Program-made: the position numbers and the translations under genes
Notes under the pieces: model-generated
Told to the model about the DNA's origin: nothing
Databases searched by the model: none
Seen by the model: only the letters and a program-made list of their open reading frames with translations
DNA from: Nitrospirota bacterium
Lineage (GTDB): Bacteria > Nitrospirota > Thermodesulfovibrionia > Thermodesulfovibrionales > SM23-35
Assembly: GCA_013388455.1 (NCBI GenBank)
Contig: JACAFF010000028.1
Location: forward strand, 1-64,000
DNA length: 64,000 nt
Direction of reading: 5' to 3'
Part shown: positions 8,976-18,140 of the stretch, piece after piece
How the letters are laid out: the number at the start of each line of letters is the position of its first letter
How positions within the stretch are numbered: position 1 is the stretch's first letter

Positions 8976-10362
8976 AATATTTTTAATTGGAAATATTGCA
9001 CTCAGAGATGATATTGATGATGCACTCTCAACATCTGGCTTTTTTGTAACAAAGATAGAAAATTTTGATAAGGCATTATCCGTAAATTACAATGAAACAG
9101 ATCTGCTAATTATAGATAAAAAACAATCCAGAGAGCCTTCACTCAGAAAACTTATTAAGATAACAAAGAATATACCCAAAATTATAATTTCAGAAAATCT
9201 CTCAACAAAAGGTTTTGGTTTCTGGCTCAAAGAACCTTTTACATATCCATTGTTTTCACCAGGTATTAAAGAAATTAAACATTTTATTGACAGGCTATTG
9301 CGAGAAAAAAAGACTTTTTTTGATAATACCAAATTAAAAAATGAACTATCTCTTGCACAACGTGAAATTAATTTTTATGAAGATGTAAGTAAAACACTCA
9401 CATCTTCTCTTGATTTAGGCAATAGCCTTAAGAAAGTAATGGAAAGAATCAAAGATATGACCAAAGCAGAAGCTTGGTCAATACTTCTGATAGATCAGGA
9501 GACCGGTGATCTTGTATTTGAAAAGATGGAGAGCAAAAAAGCAAAAGTGATACGTAAATTCAGATTAAAAATAGGAGAAGGTATTGCAGGATGGGTTGCT
9601 CAGGAAGGAATCCCTCTTATTGTTCCAGATGTTACAAAAGATAAACGATTTTTTGGTGAGATAGATAAAGCTATACACTTCAAAACAAAATCTCTATTAT
9701 GTGTGCCTATAAAAAGTCAAAATCAGGTAATAGGCGTTCTTGAACTTGTAAATAAGAAAACAGGAAATCCTTTTAAAAAAGATGACCTTGATTTGGTGAT
9801 AAGAATAATTGATCAATTAGCAATAGCCATCGAAAGGACTTCGCTATATCAAAGGATGAAAGAACTTGCTATAACGGATGATTTAACAAAGCTCTTCAAT
9901 ACTCGATATCTGAACAGAACAATAGAAGTTGAGATTCAACGTGCAAGCAGATATAATACTTCTGTATCCTTGATATTCATGGACATCGATTATTTTAAGA
10001 ATGTCAATGACCGTCATGGACATCTAATAGGTAGTAAGATTCTTGTTGAAATGGCACAGCTTCTTTTAAAAAGTTTACGAACAGTGGATATCGTTGCAAG
10101 ATATGGTGGAGATGAATTTGTTATTGTGTTACCCCAGACATCTCCTGATGCTGCAGCTCAAATTGCTGAAAGAATGAGAAAGGCCATTGAAGATTATACT
10201 TTTCTAAAGAAGGAAGGTTACTTGCTTAAATTAACTGCAAGTTTCGGGGTTGCTTCATATCCAGAAAGTGCAAAAACGAAGGAGGATCTTATAAGACTTG
10301 CTGATGAAGCAATGTATAGAGTTAAATATCATACAAGGAATGCAGTTTATGCTATAGTATAA
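8968..10362 (+). CDS. GAF-GGDEF diguanylate cyclase with a degenerate receiver-like N-terminus
   Basis: Predicted to make cyclic di-GMP. Residues 1-115 look like a receiver fold (LLIID near 53-57) but lack the acidic pair after the first strand, so phosphorylation is doubtful. A GAF domain spans about 130-290, and the GGDEF domain about 305-464 has an intact GGDEF at 380-384. R371-T-V-D374 lies exactly five residues upstream, matching the RxxD inhibitory site, so product inhibition is expected. It is translationally coupled to secA by an 8-base overlap. The GAF ligand is unknown. Confidence 0.85.
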   Translation: MPKIFLIGNIALRDDIDDALSTSGFFVTKIENFDKALSVNYNETDLLIIDKKQSREPSLRKLIKITKNIPKIIISENLSTKGFGFWLKEPFTYPLFSPGIKEIKHFIDRLLREKKTFFDNTKLKNELSLAQREINFYEDVSKTLTSSLDLGNSLKKVMERIKDMTKAEAWSILLIDQETGDLVFEKMESKKAKVIRKFRLKIGEGIAGWVAQEGIPLIVPDVTKDKRFFGEIDKAIHFKTKSLLCVPIKSQNQVIGVLELVNKKTGNPFKKDDLDLVIRIIDQLAIAIERTSLYQRMKELAITDDLTKLFNTRYLNRTIEVEIQRASRYNTSVSLIFMDIDYFKNVNDRHGHLIGSKILVEMAQLLLKSLRTVDIVARYGGDEFVIVLPQTSPDAAAQIAERMRKAIEDYTFLKKEGYLLKLTASFGVASYPESAKTKEDLIRLADEAMYRVKYHTRNAVYAIV

Positions 10363-10366
10363 AATC

Positions 10367-11470
10367 ATGGCATTATTTAATTACGCAACTAAAGAAATTA
10401 CCATTAAAATAGTTTATTATGGCCCTGGACTAAGTGGTAAGACTACAAATCTTCAATATCTGCACTCTATTCTCAATCCAGAAACAAGAGGAAAACTTTT
10501 ATCTCTTGCTACCGAAGCTGACAGAACTCTTTTCTTCGATTTTCTTCCGATAGAATTAGGTAAAATTAAAGATTTTTCTATACGTTTTCAACTCTACACC
10601 GTGCCAGGACAGGTTAGGTATAATGCAACAAGAAAACTTGTTCTGAAAGGTGCTGATGCTGTAGTTTTTGTTGCAGATTCACAGCGAGAGATGAAAGAAC
10701 AGAATATCGAAAGTTTAAAAAATATGATGGAGAATCTTATTGCAAATAATATTAACCCTGAAGAAATCCCGATTCTCATGCAATACAACAAACGTGATTT
10801 ACCTAACATTTTATCTATCGATGAATTGAATAAAGATCTTAATAATGATGGACGATATGAGTATAGAGAATCTGTTGCAATAAACGGGAAAGGTGTTGAA
10901 GATACCTTCCAATATATTACTAAGCTTGTTATTAAAAATATTGCACAACGACACAATATAGATCTCAAAGTTAAAGAAAAAGTTGAAGAACCTGTTATTG
11001 AAGGAAAGATTTCTGAAGATACTTCTATGGTTGAACCCATCTATGAAGAACCTGTGGAAGCTGCTTCCATAATTGATACAATAGAGGAATCCCCTGTTAC
11101 AGAAAAAAAGATTACTGATGAAATAATCGTCGAAAGCAGAACACAACCAATCGATCAGGCGTTAGAAGAAAGTGGAAAAACAAAGGAAGTAGTTATTAAA
11201 GAGATCAGAGAAGTTCCTGTTTTTTCAGATGAGAAACTAAACAAAATAACAGATGCCATTCAAGAAGTATTAAGGGAATTGAGAGAATTAAAGAGTATAA
11301 TATCTGCTGGACAGTCAGGTATGAATGATTTCAGGCAAATTATTTCTTCTACTGTTGCTGGATTCAATGAAATAAAAAAAGAACAGAAAGAAATCCTTGA
11401 AAGTCTAAAAAATATTAATAAGAATTTTGAAAATTTGAAAGAAAAGAAAAGCTGGTTTAAGTTTTTTTAA
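10367..11470 (+). CDS. MglA-like small GTPase with a long C-terminal coiled-coil extension
   Basis: A Ras-like GTPase of the bacterial MglA/gliding family. It has the P-loop GPGLSGKTT (19-27), the switch region YTVPGQVRYNATRK and the base-recognition NKRD (about 142-145), all within about residues 1-195. A Glu-rich linker (about 200-275) follows, then a coiled-coil tail (about 280-360) with heptad-like repeats ending in KKSWFKFF. MglA proteins set cell polarity and recruit response regulators or motility machines, and the tail may bind a partner. It starts four bases after the diguanylate cyclase, suggesting a shared polarity or signalling operon. Confidence 0.83.
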   Translation: MALFNYATKEITIKIVYYGPGLSGKTTNLQYLHSILNPETRGKLLSLATEADRTLFFDFLPIELGKIKDFSIRFQLYTVPGQVRYNATRKLVLKGADAVVFVADSQREMKEQNIESLKNMMENLIANNINPEEIPILMQYNKRDLPNILSIDELNKDLNNDGRYEYRESVAINGKGVEDTFQYITKLVIKNIAQRHNIDLKVKEKVEEPVIEGKISEDTSMVEPIYEEPVEAASIIDTIEESPVTEKKITDEIIVESRTQPIDQALEESGKTKEVVIKEIREVPVFSDEKLNKITDAIQEVLRELRELKSIISAGQSGMNDFRQIISSTVAGFNEIKKEQKEILESLKNINKNFENLKEKKSWFKFF

Positions 11471-11473
11471 ACT

Positions 11474-12955
11474 TCATACATGTTGCAATGTTCGAATGAG
11501 TGCTTCAGCCTTTTTAAGTGTTTCATGATATTCTCGTTCTGGATCTGAATCTGCAACTATTCCAGCTCCAACCTGGACATAAACTGTTTCTCCTTTTATG
11601 ACAAAGGTTCTTATAATAATATTTAAGTCCATATTTCCTGTAAAACTAATATACCCCAGCGAGCCGGTATAAGGACCTCTCTTAACAGGTTCAAGTTCAT
11701 CAATGATCTCCATACATCTTACTTTTGGAACTCCTGTTATAGTGCCACCCGGAAAAGCCGCTCTGATAACATCAAAACAGTCTTTATCTGGTGAAAGTCT
11801 ACCATTTATATTTGAAACAATATGAATAACGTGTGAATAATCCTCGGTAATCATAAGTTCATCTACTCTTACCGTACCATAATCTGAAACTCTACCAATA
11901 TCATTCCTTTCAAGGTCTATTAACATTATATGTTCAGCTCTTTCTTTTTCATTTAAAATAAGTTCCTCACGCATAAACTCATCCTCGCCGGTATCCCTTC
12001 CACGTGGTCTTGTGCCAGCAATAGGTCTTGTATCTATATTTCGATCTTTTACCCTTAGCAGTCTTTCGGGTGAAGAACTTACTATCTTATAATTACCGAA
12101 ATCAACGAATGCAGCAAAAGGTGAAGGATTTATAGACCTTAGAACTTTATAAATGTTCCATGGCTTTTTATCTTTGATACAAGCTGAGACTCTTTGTGAA
12201 AGATTAGCCTGAAAAATATCTCCTGCAGCAATATAATTTTTTGCATGTTTTACGATGTCCATATATTGATATTTTTTCATTTCATAAACAATTTCAATTA
12301 TCTGTTTCGATTTTTGAAAAAAATCATCGTAATTATCTGAATTGTTCTCTAACCTTTTCTTTATATTTGAAATTATGCATGAAGCTTCATCATACTTTTC
12401 ATCCCAGCTTATTCCATTTATTTCATGATTTTCCAATGATTCTCTAACACCTGGACATACTATAATCCAGCATTTTTTTAATACATGATCAAAAGCAATT
12501 AGCTTATCAATAATAAACATATGAGCATCGGGTAGATTAGTATCATCTTTTGAATTTGAAGGCAATTTTTCGATATATTGCACAAAATCATAACTTATAA
12601 TTCCTGCGAAGCCTCCTTGAAATGGCGGAAGATTTTCAAAACTCTTTTGACGGTAATAGTTCATAATGGTCTTCATCAATGCAAGAGGTTTCCTAGTTTG
12701 AATAATCTTTTTAGATAAAGATTCAATCTCTGCTATACCATTCTTTATTTTGAATATCATGCATGGCTCAAAACCTATAAAAGAATATCGTGCAATCTTT
12801 TCATGACCTTTAACACTCTCAAAAATAAAACTATTACTGGATATTATACGTTCATAGATAGAATAAGGAGGTAAAAAAGGTATGCTCTCATATAACGGTG
12901 GAATACTTCCATATTTAATAAGTTCGATAAACTTTTTTTTTGAAGGCAAAATCAT
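11474..12955 (-). CDS. trpE: Anthranilate / aminodeoxychorismate synthase component I
   Basis: A chorismate-binding enzyme of 493 residues with the full C-terminal signature: GDIFQANLSQR, SSSPERLL, HIMLIDLERNDIGRV, FPGGTITGVPKVRCMEI and QVGAGIVADSDPE. The key motif reads PIAGT; TrpE enzymes carry Ala here, whereas classical PabB carries Lys (PIKGT) as the catalytic nucleophile, which favours anthranilate synthase. It is not next to trpG or other trp genes, and some Ala-type enzymes serve folate synthesis, so PabB remains possible. Its start codon abuts recO, placing it last in the aspC-era-recO run. Confidence 0.8.
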   Translation of the reverse strand: MILPSKKKFIELIKYGSIPPLYESIPFLPPYSIYERIISSNSFIFESVKGHEKIARYSFIGFEPCMIFKIKNGIAEIESLSKKIIQTRKPLALMKTIMNYYRQKSFENLPPFQGGFAGIISYDFVQYIEKLPSNSKDDTNLPDAHMFIIDKLIAFDHVLKKCWIIVCPGVRESLENHEINGISWDEKYDEASCIISNIKKRLENNSDNYDDFFQKSKQIIEIVYEMKKYQYMDIVKHAKNYIAAGDIFQANLSQRVSACIKDKKPWNIYKVLRSINPSPFAAFVDFGNYKIVSSSPERLLRVKDRNIDTRPIAGTRPRGRDTGEDEFMREELILNEKERAEHIMLIDLERNDIGRVSDYGTVRVDELMITEDYSHVIHIVSNINGRLSPDKDCFDVIRAAFPGGTITGVPKVRCMEIIDELEPVKRGPYTGSLGYISFTGNMDLNIIIRTFVIKGETVYVQVGAGIVADSDPEREYHETLKKAEALIRTLQHV

Positions 12956-13729
12956 TTAAAAAGATTTGATGAATTCTATTGTTTTAAGTGGCTTAGAAAG
13001 AATATATTTTATATGGATATTTAATATTTCAGATAGTTCTGAAAGAATTTTTTCTGTAGGTTTTATACGATTTATCTTTTCTGTATCCCATGTGAGCAGA
13101 TCTGAATAAAGCATTAAGACCGATGGAGATATCTCGAATGAAGATTCGAATGCTTTTGCGCATTCATTACAGATAATCGTTCCCTGCGAAACATAAAAAT
13201 TACGTCCTGACTTCCCACACCTTCCACAAACATCAAACCTGGGTGCAAAACCAGCTAACTTGAGAAATTTGACCTTGTAATTTGTTATTAGTAAGTTGTT
13301 ATTAACGGGTATCCCCTTGCGATTCTGATTATTTGAAAATAAAAAAATGTTATTTTCCATATCATACAGGGTAGTAAGAAGCAGATAGAATATATTCTTA
13401 TTTGAGTCTCTTTCAGGTATAAACTGTAGTGTTATTTCTATTATTTCTGATATTTTAAGAAATACATTAAGAGTAACCCGTATTGTGTGGAATGAGTTTA
13501 TAATATCAGATTGAGTCAATCTTGGTAATGCTGAATCTTCTTTTCCCCAGAATGATATTTTTGAATAAGTTAGAGGCTCAAGACTGCTTCCAAATTTACT
13601 ATGTATCTTACGAGGACTTTTAGCGAATAATTTAATAATTCCAAAATCAGGTGTTAGATAAGTAACAATAAGATCAGCCTCTCCATATGGAAAAGTTTTT
13701 AAAACAATCCCTACAGTTCTATGTAACAT
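12956..13729 (-). CDS. recO: DNA repair protein RecO
   Basis: Recombination mediator that loads RecA with RecR. The N-terminal OB-fold begins LHRTVGIVLKTFPYGEADLIVTYLT and continues GIIKLFAKSPRK. A C-terminal zinc module has CGRCG and ICNEC. I chose the ATG at 13729, overlapping the upstream stop (TAATG), because the conserved OB-fold starts there; the longer frame to 13774 only adds non-conserved sequence overlapping the nuclease gene. The length is 257 residues, normal for RecO. Confidence 0.85.
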   Translation of the reverse strand: MLHRTVGIVLKTFPYGEADLIVTYLTPDFGIIKLFAKSPRKIHSKFGSSLEPLTYSKISFWGKEDSALPRLTQSDIINSFHTIRVTLNVFLKISEIIEITLQFIPERDSNKNIFYLLLTTLYDMENNIFLFSNNQNRKGIPVNNNLLITNYKVKFLKLAGFAPRFDVCGRCGKSGRNFYVSQGTIICNECAKAFESSFEISPSVLMLYSDLLTWDTEKINRIKPTEKILSELSEILNIHIKYILSKPLKTIEFIKSF

Positions 13730-14181
13730 TACATGATATTTCCAAAATCCTCGGGCTTCAGATTCTTCAACCACTCTTCAAGTTCATCTGAACTCTTCTT
13801 TTCCATTACTCGTTCTTCTACAAATATTGGAGCATTTAATCTCAGTGCTATTGCGATTGCATCACTTGGTCTTGAATCAATAAAGTTGTCTTTAGTACCA
13901 TCATTTATACATAGTAAGGCATAATAGGTGTTGTCAAGAATCTCTGTAACAATAATTCTTATTAACCGGAAATGAAAAGATTCTATAATATTTTTGATAA
14001 GATCATGCGTTAATGGCCGTGGAGTTTCAACTTTGCCTAATGCAAGAGCTATAGAATCTGCCTCTGGTTTTCCTATCCATATTGGTAAAGTACCATTGCC
14101 ATCAATTTCCTTAAGGAGTAATATATACATATTACTCCTTGGATCAAACAACATGCCTTCAACTTTCATCTGTATTAACAT
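13729..14181 (-). CDS. Bifunctional nuclease family protein (DUF151/BFN)
   Basis: A 150-residue BFN-domain protein. Seen: the typical opening MKVEGMLFDPRSNMYILLL, the LPIWIGKPEADSIALAL segment and the DSRPSDAIAIALRLNAPIFV core, then an acidic C-terminal tail. Plant homologues have nuclease activity on DNA and RNA; bacterial members are widespread and poorly studied, so the function here is inferred from the fold only. The gene lies two bases after era and overlaps recO by one base. Confidence 0.85.
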   Translation of the reverse strand: MLIQMKVEGMLFDPRSNMYILLLKEIDGNGTLPIWIGKPEADSIALALGKVETPRPLTHDLIKNIIESFHFRLIRIIVTEILDNTYYALLCINDGTKDNFIDSRPSDAIAIALRLNAPIFVEERVMEKKSSDELEEWLKNLKPEDFGNIM

Positions 14182-14183
14182 TT

Positions 14184-15101
14184 TTATATATAACCTAATT
14201 CTTTTAAGAAGTGTCTGTTATCTCTCCAATTCTTCTTTACTTTTACCCATAGCTCAAGAAAAATTCTTGTATTTAAAAAAGCTTCTATGTTTTTTCTTGC
14301 AGCAGTCCCTATAGATTTTAACATATTACCCTTCTTTCCTATTATAATAGCTTTCTGGCTTTCTCTTTCAACATATATATTACCTTTAATGACTATGATT
14401 CTATCATCCTTTTCTTTCCATTCAGTAATCATAACAGCAACAGAATGCGGTAGCTCTTCCTCGGTCATTTTCATAATTTTTTCTCTTATTATTTCAGATA
14501 CCATAAATTTCTCTAATTGATCAGTTATAAGGTCATCAGGATAATATTTAGGGCCTCTGGGTAAATAATTGCAAATTTTTTCTATAAGTATATCAATACC
14601 ATCAGATTTCAAAGCAGATACCGGGATAATTTCACTGAAATTATAGAGTTTGTTGAATTTCTCTATTATGGGTAGCAGGTCTGTTTTTTTTATTAAGTCT
14701 ATTTTATTAATTAAAAGGAAAGTTGGAGATTTCACGTTTTTTAATAAATCAATGATAATCATATCATTTTTTTCAATTTTTCCACATTCAACCATGAGAA
14801 GTATTAAATCTACAGACCTTAAAGCATCTATTGCTGTTTTGACCATTGTTTCTCCAAGGCCATGTCGTGGTCGGTGAATACCAGGGGTATCTATAAAAAT
14901 GATCTGAGCATGGGGTAGTGTCTTGATACCTATAATTTTGTTTCTTGTTGTTTGGGGTTTTGGTGTAACAATAGCAATCTTTTCTCCTAAGATTGAATTA
15001 AATATAGTAGATTTTCCAACATTCGGACGACCTATAATCGAAACATAGCCCGAACGATAAACTTCTGAATCTTGGTTTATTTTTGTTTTACCAGTTATCA
15101 A
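14184..15101 (-). CDS. era: Ribosome assembly GTPase Era
   Basis: An essential GTPase that binds the 3' end of 16S rRNA during 30S maturation. G1 GRPNVGKST (24-32), the PKPQTTRNKI switch, G3 DTPGIH and G4 NKID are present, and a C-terminal KH domain includes the GKKGNMLKSIG loop (about 255-270). The 305-residue length is normal. Its start overlaps the aminotransferase stop by four bases. Confidence 0.95.
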   Translation of the reverse strand: MITGKTKINQDSEVYRSGYVSIIGRPNVGKSTIFNSILGEKIAIVTPKPQTTRNKIIGIKTLPHAQIIFIDTPGIHRPRHGLGETMVKTAIDALRSVDLILLMVECGKIEKNDMIIIDLLKNVKSPTFLLINKIDLIKKTDLLPIIEKFNKLYNFSEIIPVSALKSDGIDILIEKICNYLPRGPKYYPDDLITDQLEKFMVSEIIREKIMKMTEEELPHSVAVMITEWKEKDDRIIVIKGNIYVERESQKAIIIGKKGNMLKSIGTAARKNIEAFLNTRIFLELWVKVKKNWRDNRHFLKELGYI

Positions 15102-16288
15102 GTAAATCTCTTCAATGCCTCTCTAATCCTATCGACTCCTTTCTTTAACTCATGAATGGAGGTTGCATAAGAAAGTCTTATATAATCATCTTCTCCAAAA
15201 GCCCCTCCAGGGACCAAAGCAACGTTCGCATTGTCAAGAAGGTATAAAGCAAGATCTGACGAAGAAGATATCTTAAAATTATCTGTTGATTTTCCGTATA
15301 ACTTTGAGGTATTCGGAAAAGCATAAAATGCACCATTTGGAGTCTTACAGTTGATAAACGGAATAGAATTCAATTCATGCATAAGAAATTTTCTTCTTTT
15401 ATCGAATTCCTGAAGCATGGTTACTATGAAATCCTGTGGGCCAGTGAGAGCTTCAACAGCAGCCTTCTGAGCTATAGATGTTGGATTTGATGTGGACTGG
15501 CTCTGAATATTAGTCATTGCCTTTATAATATCTTTTGGCCCTGCTGCATAACCTATTCTCCACCCTGTCATAGCATATGATTTTGAAAGACCATTGACTA
15601 CTATAGTCTTATCCTTTATCTCCTTACTTAATGAAGCGATACTGATATGCTTTGCACCATCATACAGCAGTTTTTCATAAATTTCATCGGAAATAATATA
15701 AATATTGTGTTTTAGAGATACCTCAGCAATCTGTTCGAGATTTTTTTTATCGTATGTAAGTCCTGTAGGGTTTGAAGGGGAATTCAGTATTAAAGCCTTT
15801 GTTTTTTTTGTAATTTTAGATTCTATTGCTTCGGACTTAATCATAAAGGAATCAGATTCATATGTTTGTATGAAAACAGGAGTTGCATCATTCAAAATAA
15901 CCTGTTCAGGATAAGATACCCAGTATGGTGATGGAATTAAAACCTCATCTCCAGGATTAAATAAAGCCTGTGCAATATTATATAGACTATGTTTTGCTCC
16001 ACAAGAAACAATTATTTCTTCTCGTGAATAATCAAGCCCATTATCTTTTTTAAACTTTGAGATAATAGCATCTTTGAGAATATCGATACCCCCAACAGGA
16101 GTATATTTTGTAAAACCATCTCTGATAGCCTTTATAGCAGCTTCTTTAATATTTTCAGGGGTATCAAAATCTGGTTCCCCTACTCCAAAATTGACAACAT
16201 CAATCCCCCTCTCTTTCAATTCTTTCGCTTTTGCATCTATAGAAAGTGTTGGAGAGGGTTTGATTTTATTTGCTCTAATAGAAATCAT
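15098..16288 (-). CDS. aspC: Pyridoxal-phosphate aspartate aminotransferase (class I)
   Basis: A fold-type I aminotransferase of 396 residues, probably aspartate (or aspartate/prephenate) specific. The PLP Lys lies in NGLSKSYAMTGWRIGYAAG, the cofactor-binding Asn in NSPSNPTG and the substrate-carboxylate Arg in DDYIRLSYA, with the N-terminal GVGEPDFDTP typical of subgroup I-gamma. The start overlaps the ferritin-like gene stop by four bases. Exact substrate range cannot be read by eye. Confidence 0.87.
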   Translation of the reverse strand: MISIRANKIKPSPTLSIDAKAKELKERGIDVVNFGVGEPDFDTPENIKEAAIKAIRDGFTKYTPVGGIDILKDAIISKFKKDNGLDYSREEIIVSCGAKHSLYNIAQALFNPGDEVLIPSPYWVSYPEQVILNDATPVFIQTYESDSFMIKSEAIESKITKKTKALILNSPSNPTGLTYDKKNLEQIAEVSLKHNIYIISDEIYEKLLYDGAKHISIASLSKEIKDKTIVVNGLSKSYAMTGWRIGYAAGPKDIIKAMTNIQSQSTSNPTSIAQKAAVEALTGPQDFIVTMLQEFDKRRKFLMHELNSIPFINCKTPNGAFYAFPNTSKLYGKSTDNFKISSSSDLALYLLDNANVALVPGGAFGEDDYIRLSYATSIHELKKGVDRIREALKRFT

Positions 16289-17142
16289 TTTTTAGTGGCA
16301 AAGTCTTTTAATTCTTCAGCTTGATACTTCTCCTGTTGAATAGCAAGATCAATATTAATAATCAATCCTCCATGTTTTTGTAATTCAGTGTCGTTTTTCA
16401 TTTTCAAGTGACGTGAATAAGCCGTAGCAACATCTTTTGCAGCTTTTTTCATCGCTTGTGTAATGTTTTTTGTAATATCAATCTTTCCTGGTTTGAAGAT
16501 CGGTGGTACTCCATTTCCTGCAATATCTTCTGCTATATGAGCAAGCTGTTTCATTTTTTCCATAGCCTGATCCATAAGCTGCCAGCCGATTATACCTTTT
16601 TTTTGAAATACCCATGAATATCTAATATGTTGCAACATTTCGTTATATTTTCTTGTTACTTCTTTCTGCAACATATCAATAAATTCTCTCGGCATTTCCA
16701 TTTCTCCACCTGGGACACCTTCAGCTTCTTCTGGTTTGAGTTTTCCGAGAATCCTCTGGAATTTTCTTGCGTGAATAGCAGATTCCCACGCTTCTCTTTG
16801 TAGAACACGTTTAATATGAGGTTCATTTACCATTTCGGCTTCGCTATTATAGTGGGGTATTAATTTTTCTTCATATTCAACATATGATTTGAATATAGTA
16901 GCTCTGTTTGTAGGATCATACGGATATGGAGCTGGTTTAAAGTCAGGTTCGCCACCTAACTGGCATATAATCATACCCAGCCAATGCATATGCCACATTT
17001 CTTCTCTTGATCTTGAGATGAGATTAGCTCCTAAAGGGGTATCTTCTCCTTCAAGCCATCCATGAACAAGGTAACGGATAATTGCTGCATGCTCGTCAGC
17101 AAGATCTCTATTCAGCATTTTGATCAGTTCATTTTTTTTCAT
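16285..17142 (-). CDS. Duplicated ferritin-like (four-helix-bundle) protein
   Basis: The 285-residue protein looks like two ferritin-like bundles. The first (about 1-130) has E18 in DEHAAIIRY, EEMWHMH with an ExxH pair, a helix with EYEEKL and a fourth with EAWESAIHARKF, so it could bind a di-iron centre. The second (about 155-285) repeats the helix pattern (RKYNEMLQHIRYSW and EKMKQLAHIAEDI) but fewer of the acidic and His ligands line up. It may therefore be a one-site enzyme or oxidative-stress protein rather than an iron-storage cage. A good ribosome site (AAGGAGA) precedes the ATG. It heads the aspC-era operon, which is an unusual neighbour. Confidence 0.7.
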   Translation of the reverse strand: MKKNELIKMLNRDLADEHAAIIRYLVHGWLEGEDTPLGANLISRSREEMWHMHWLGMIICQLGGEPDFKPAPYPYDPTNRATIFKSYVEYEEKLIPHYNSEAEMVNEPHIKRVLQREAWESAIHARKFQRILGKLKPEEAEGVPGGEMEMPREFIDMLQKEVTRKYNEMLQHIRYSWVFQKKGIIGWQLMDQAMEKMKQLAHIAEDIAGNGVPPIFKPGKIDITKNITQAMKKAAKDVATAYSRHLKMKNDTELQKHGGLIINIDLAIQQEKYQAEELKDFATKK

Positions 17143-17212
17143 AATATTCTCCTTTTTGATGGTTATATAAAAGTAATAGTTTTCACTCTGAATTAAGTTT
17201 ATAAAAAACTAT

Positions 17213-17226
17213 TAAGATTAATCTTA
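17213..17226. promoter_or_regulatory. 14-bp palindrome in a divergent promoter region
   Basis: TAAGATTAATCTTA is a perfect palindrome between the divergent ferritin-like gene and the Clp1-type kinase gene. It is placed where a dimeric regulator could control one or both. The region is AT-rich, so chance is possible, and no regulator is assigned. Confidence 0.25.
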
Positions 17227-17273
17227 TGTTAATAAAATTAAGTTAGTCAAGAGCTATAATGATATAATTCAAT

Positions 17274-18119
17274 ATGAAAATTATTCCTGAAGTTAAATGG
17301 AAAAATCTTATTGAAGATTTAAACAATATCAGAGGCGTATCTATGATAATCGGAGCGACAGATTCTGGCAAATCTTCTCTTTTAAAGTATCTTCTAAAAG
17401 AACTTTTAAGAAAAAACTTAGTGACTTCTGTTATAGATTCAGATGTTGGGCAATCATCACTGGGACTTCCTGGAACAGTATCTATGAGGATATTTTATAA
17501 TGAACATGATTTTGATAAATTTACTTTTGAAAAAATGTCCTTTGTTGGAACTATTAATCCAGCAATGAATATGTCCACCATAATATCTATAACAAGTAAA
17601 ATGACAAAAATATGCAAAGAAAATTCGGATTTTGTGCTAATAGATACTTCAGGACTTATATCAGGAGAGATTGGGAAAAACTTGAAAATACTTAAAATAA
17701 AATCTATACAGCCTGAACATATCATAGCTTTACAGAGAGAAAACGAATTAGAAAACATACTAAATTTTGTTGAAAATATTTATGTTCACAGGATACCTGT
17801 TTCATGCATGGTTAAAATTAGAAGCAGAGAAGAAAGAATATTGTATAGAAAGATAAAATTAAAAGATTATTTTAGTAACTCTAAACTCAACAATTTTATA
17901 GTTTCGAAAAACAGTATTATTTGTTACTATAAAAAAAATTCTTTCATACCAAAATATGCGGATTGTTTACAGGGAAAACTCATAGGTTTAAATTATAATG
18001 ATGAGACAAAGGCATTAGGTATTGTAGATGAAATAGACGATGGTTCAATAATCTTTACTTCTCCAATTGATTCATTGAAAAATATAAATAAGATTATCTT
18101 TGGAGATATGAAAATCTGA
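17274..18119 (+). CDS. Clp1/Grc3-type P-loop polynucleotide kinase-like protein
   Basis: The 281-residue protein has Walker A GATDSGKSS (27-35), the Clp1-family signature SDVGQSSLGLPG (about 57-68) and a LIDTSGLISG Walker B-like segment (about 122-131). In eukaryotes and archaea this family phosphorylates the 5' hydroxyl of RNA or DNA; bacterial members are sparse and uncharacterised. The usual Clp1 C-terminal domain is reduced here to a short variable region (about 195-281) containing KLIGLNYNDETKALGIVDEI. The gene starts a plus-strand unit with an exported beta-propeller and a large exported peptidase, which gives no hint of the RNA substrate. Confidence 0.7.
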   Translation: MKIIPEVKWKNLIEDLNNIRGVSMIIGATDSGKSSLLKYLLKELLRKNLVTSVIDSDVGQSSLGLPGTVSMRIFYNEHDFDKFTFEKMSFVGTINPAMNMSTIISITSKMTKICKENSDFVLIDTSGLISGEIGKNLKILKIKSIQPEHIIALQRENELENILNFVENIYVHRIPVSCMVKIRSREERILYRKIKLKDYFSNSKLNNFIVSKNSIICYYKKNSFIPKYADCLQGKLIGLNYNDETKALGIVDEIDDGSIIFTSPIDSLKNINKIIFGDMKI

Positions 18120-18140
18120 TATTATTCTGTTAGTGATATT

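Noticed and set aside
13730-13774. RecO starting 15 codons upstream
   Set aside because: Those residues overlap the nuclease gene and are not conserved; TAATG coupling supports 13729.
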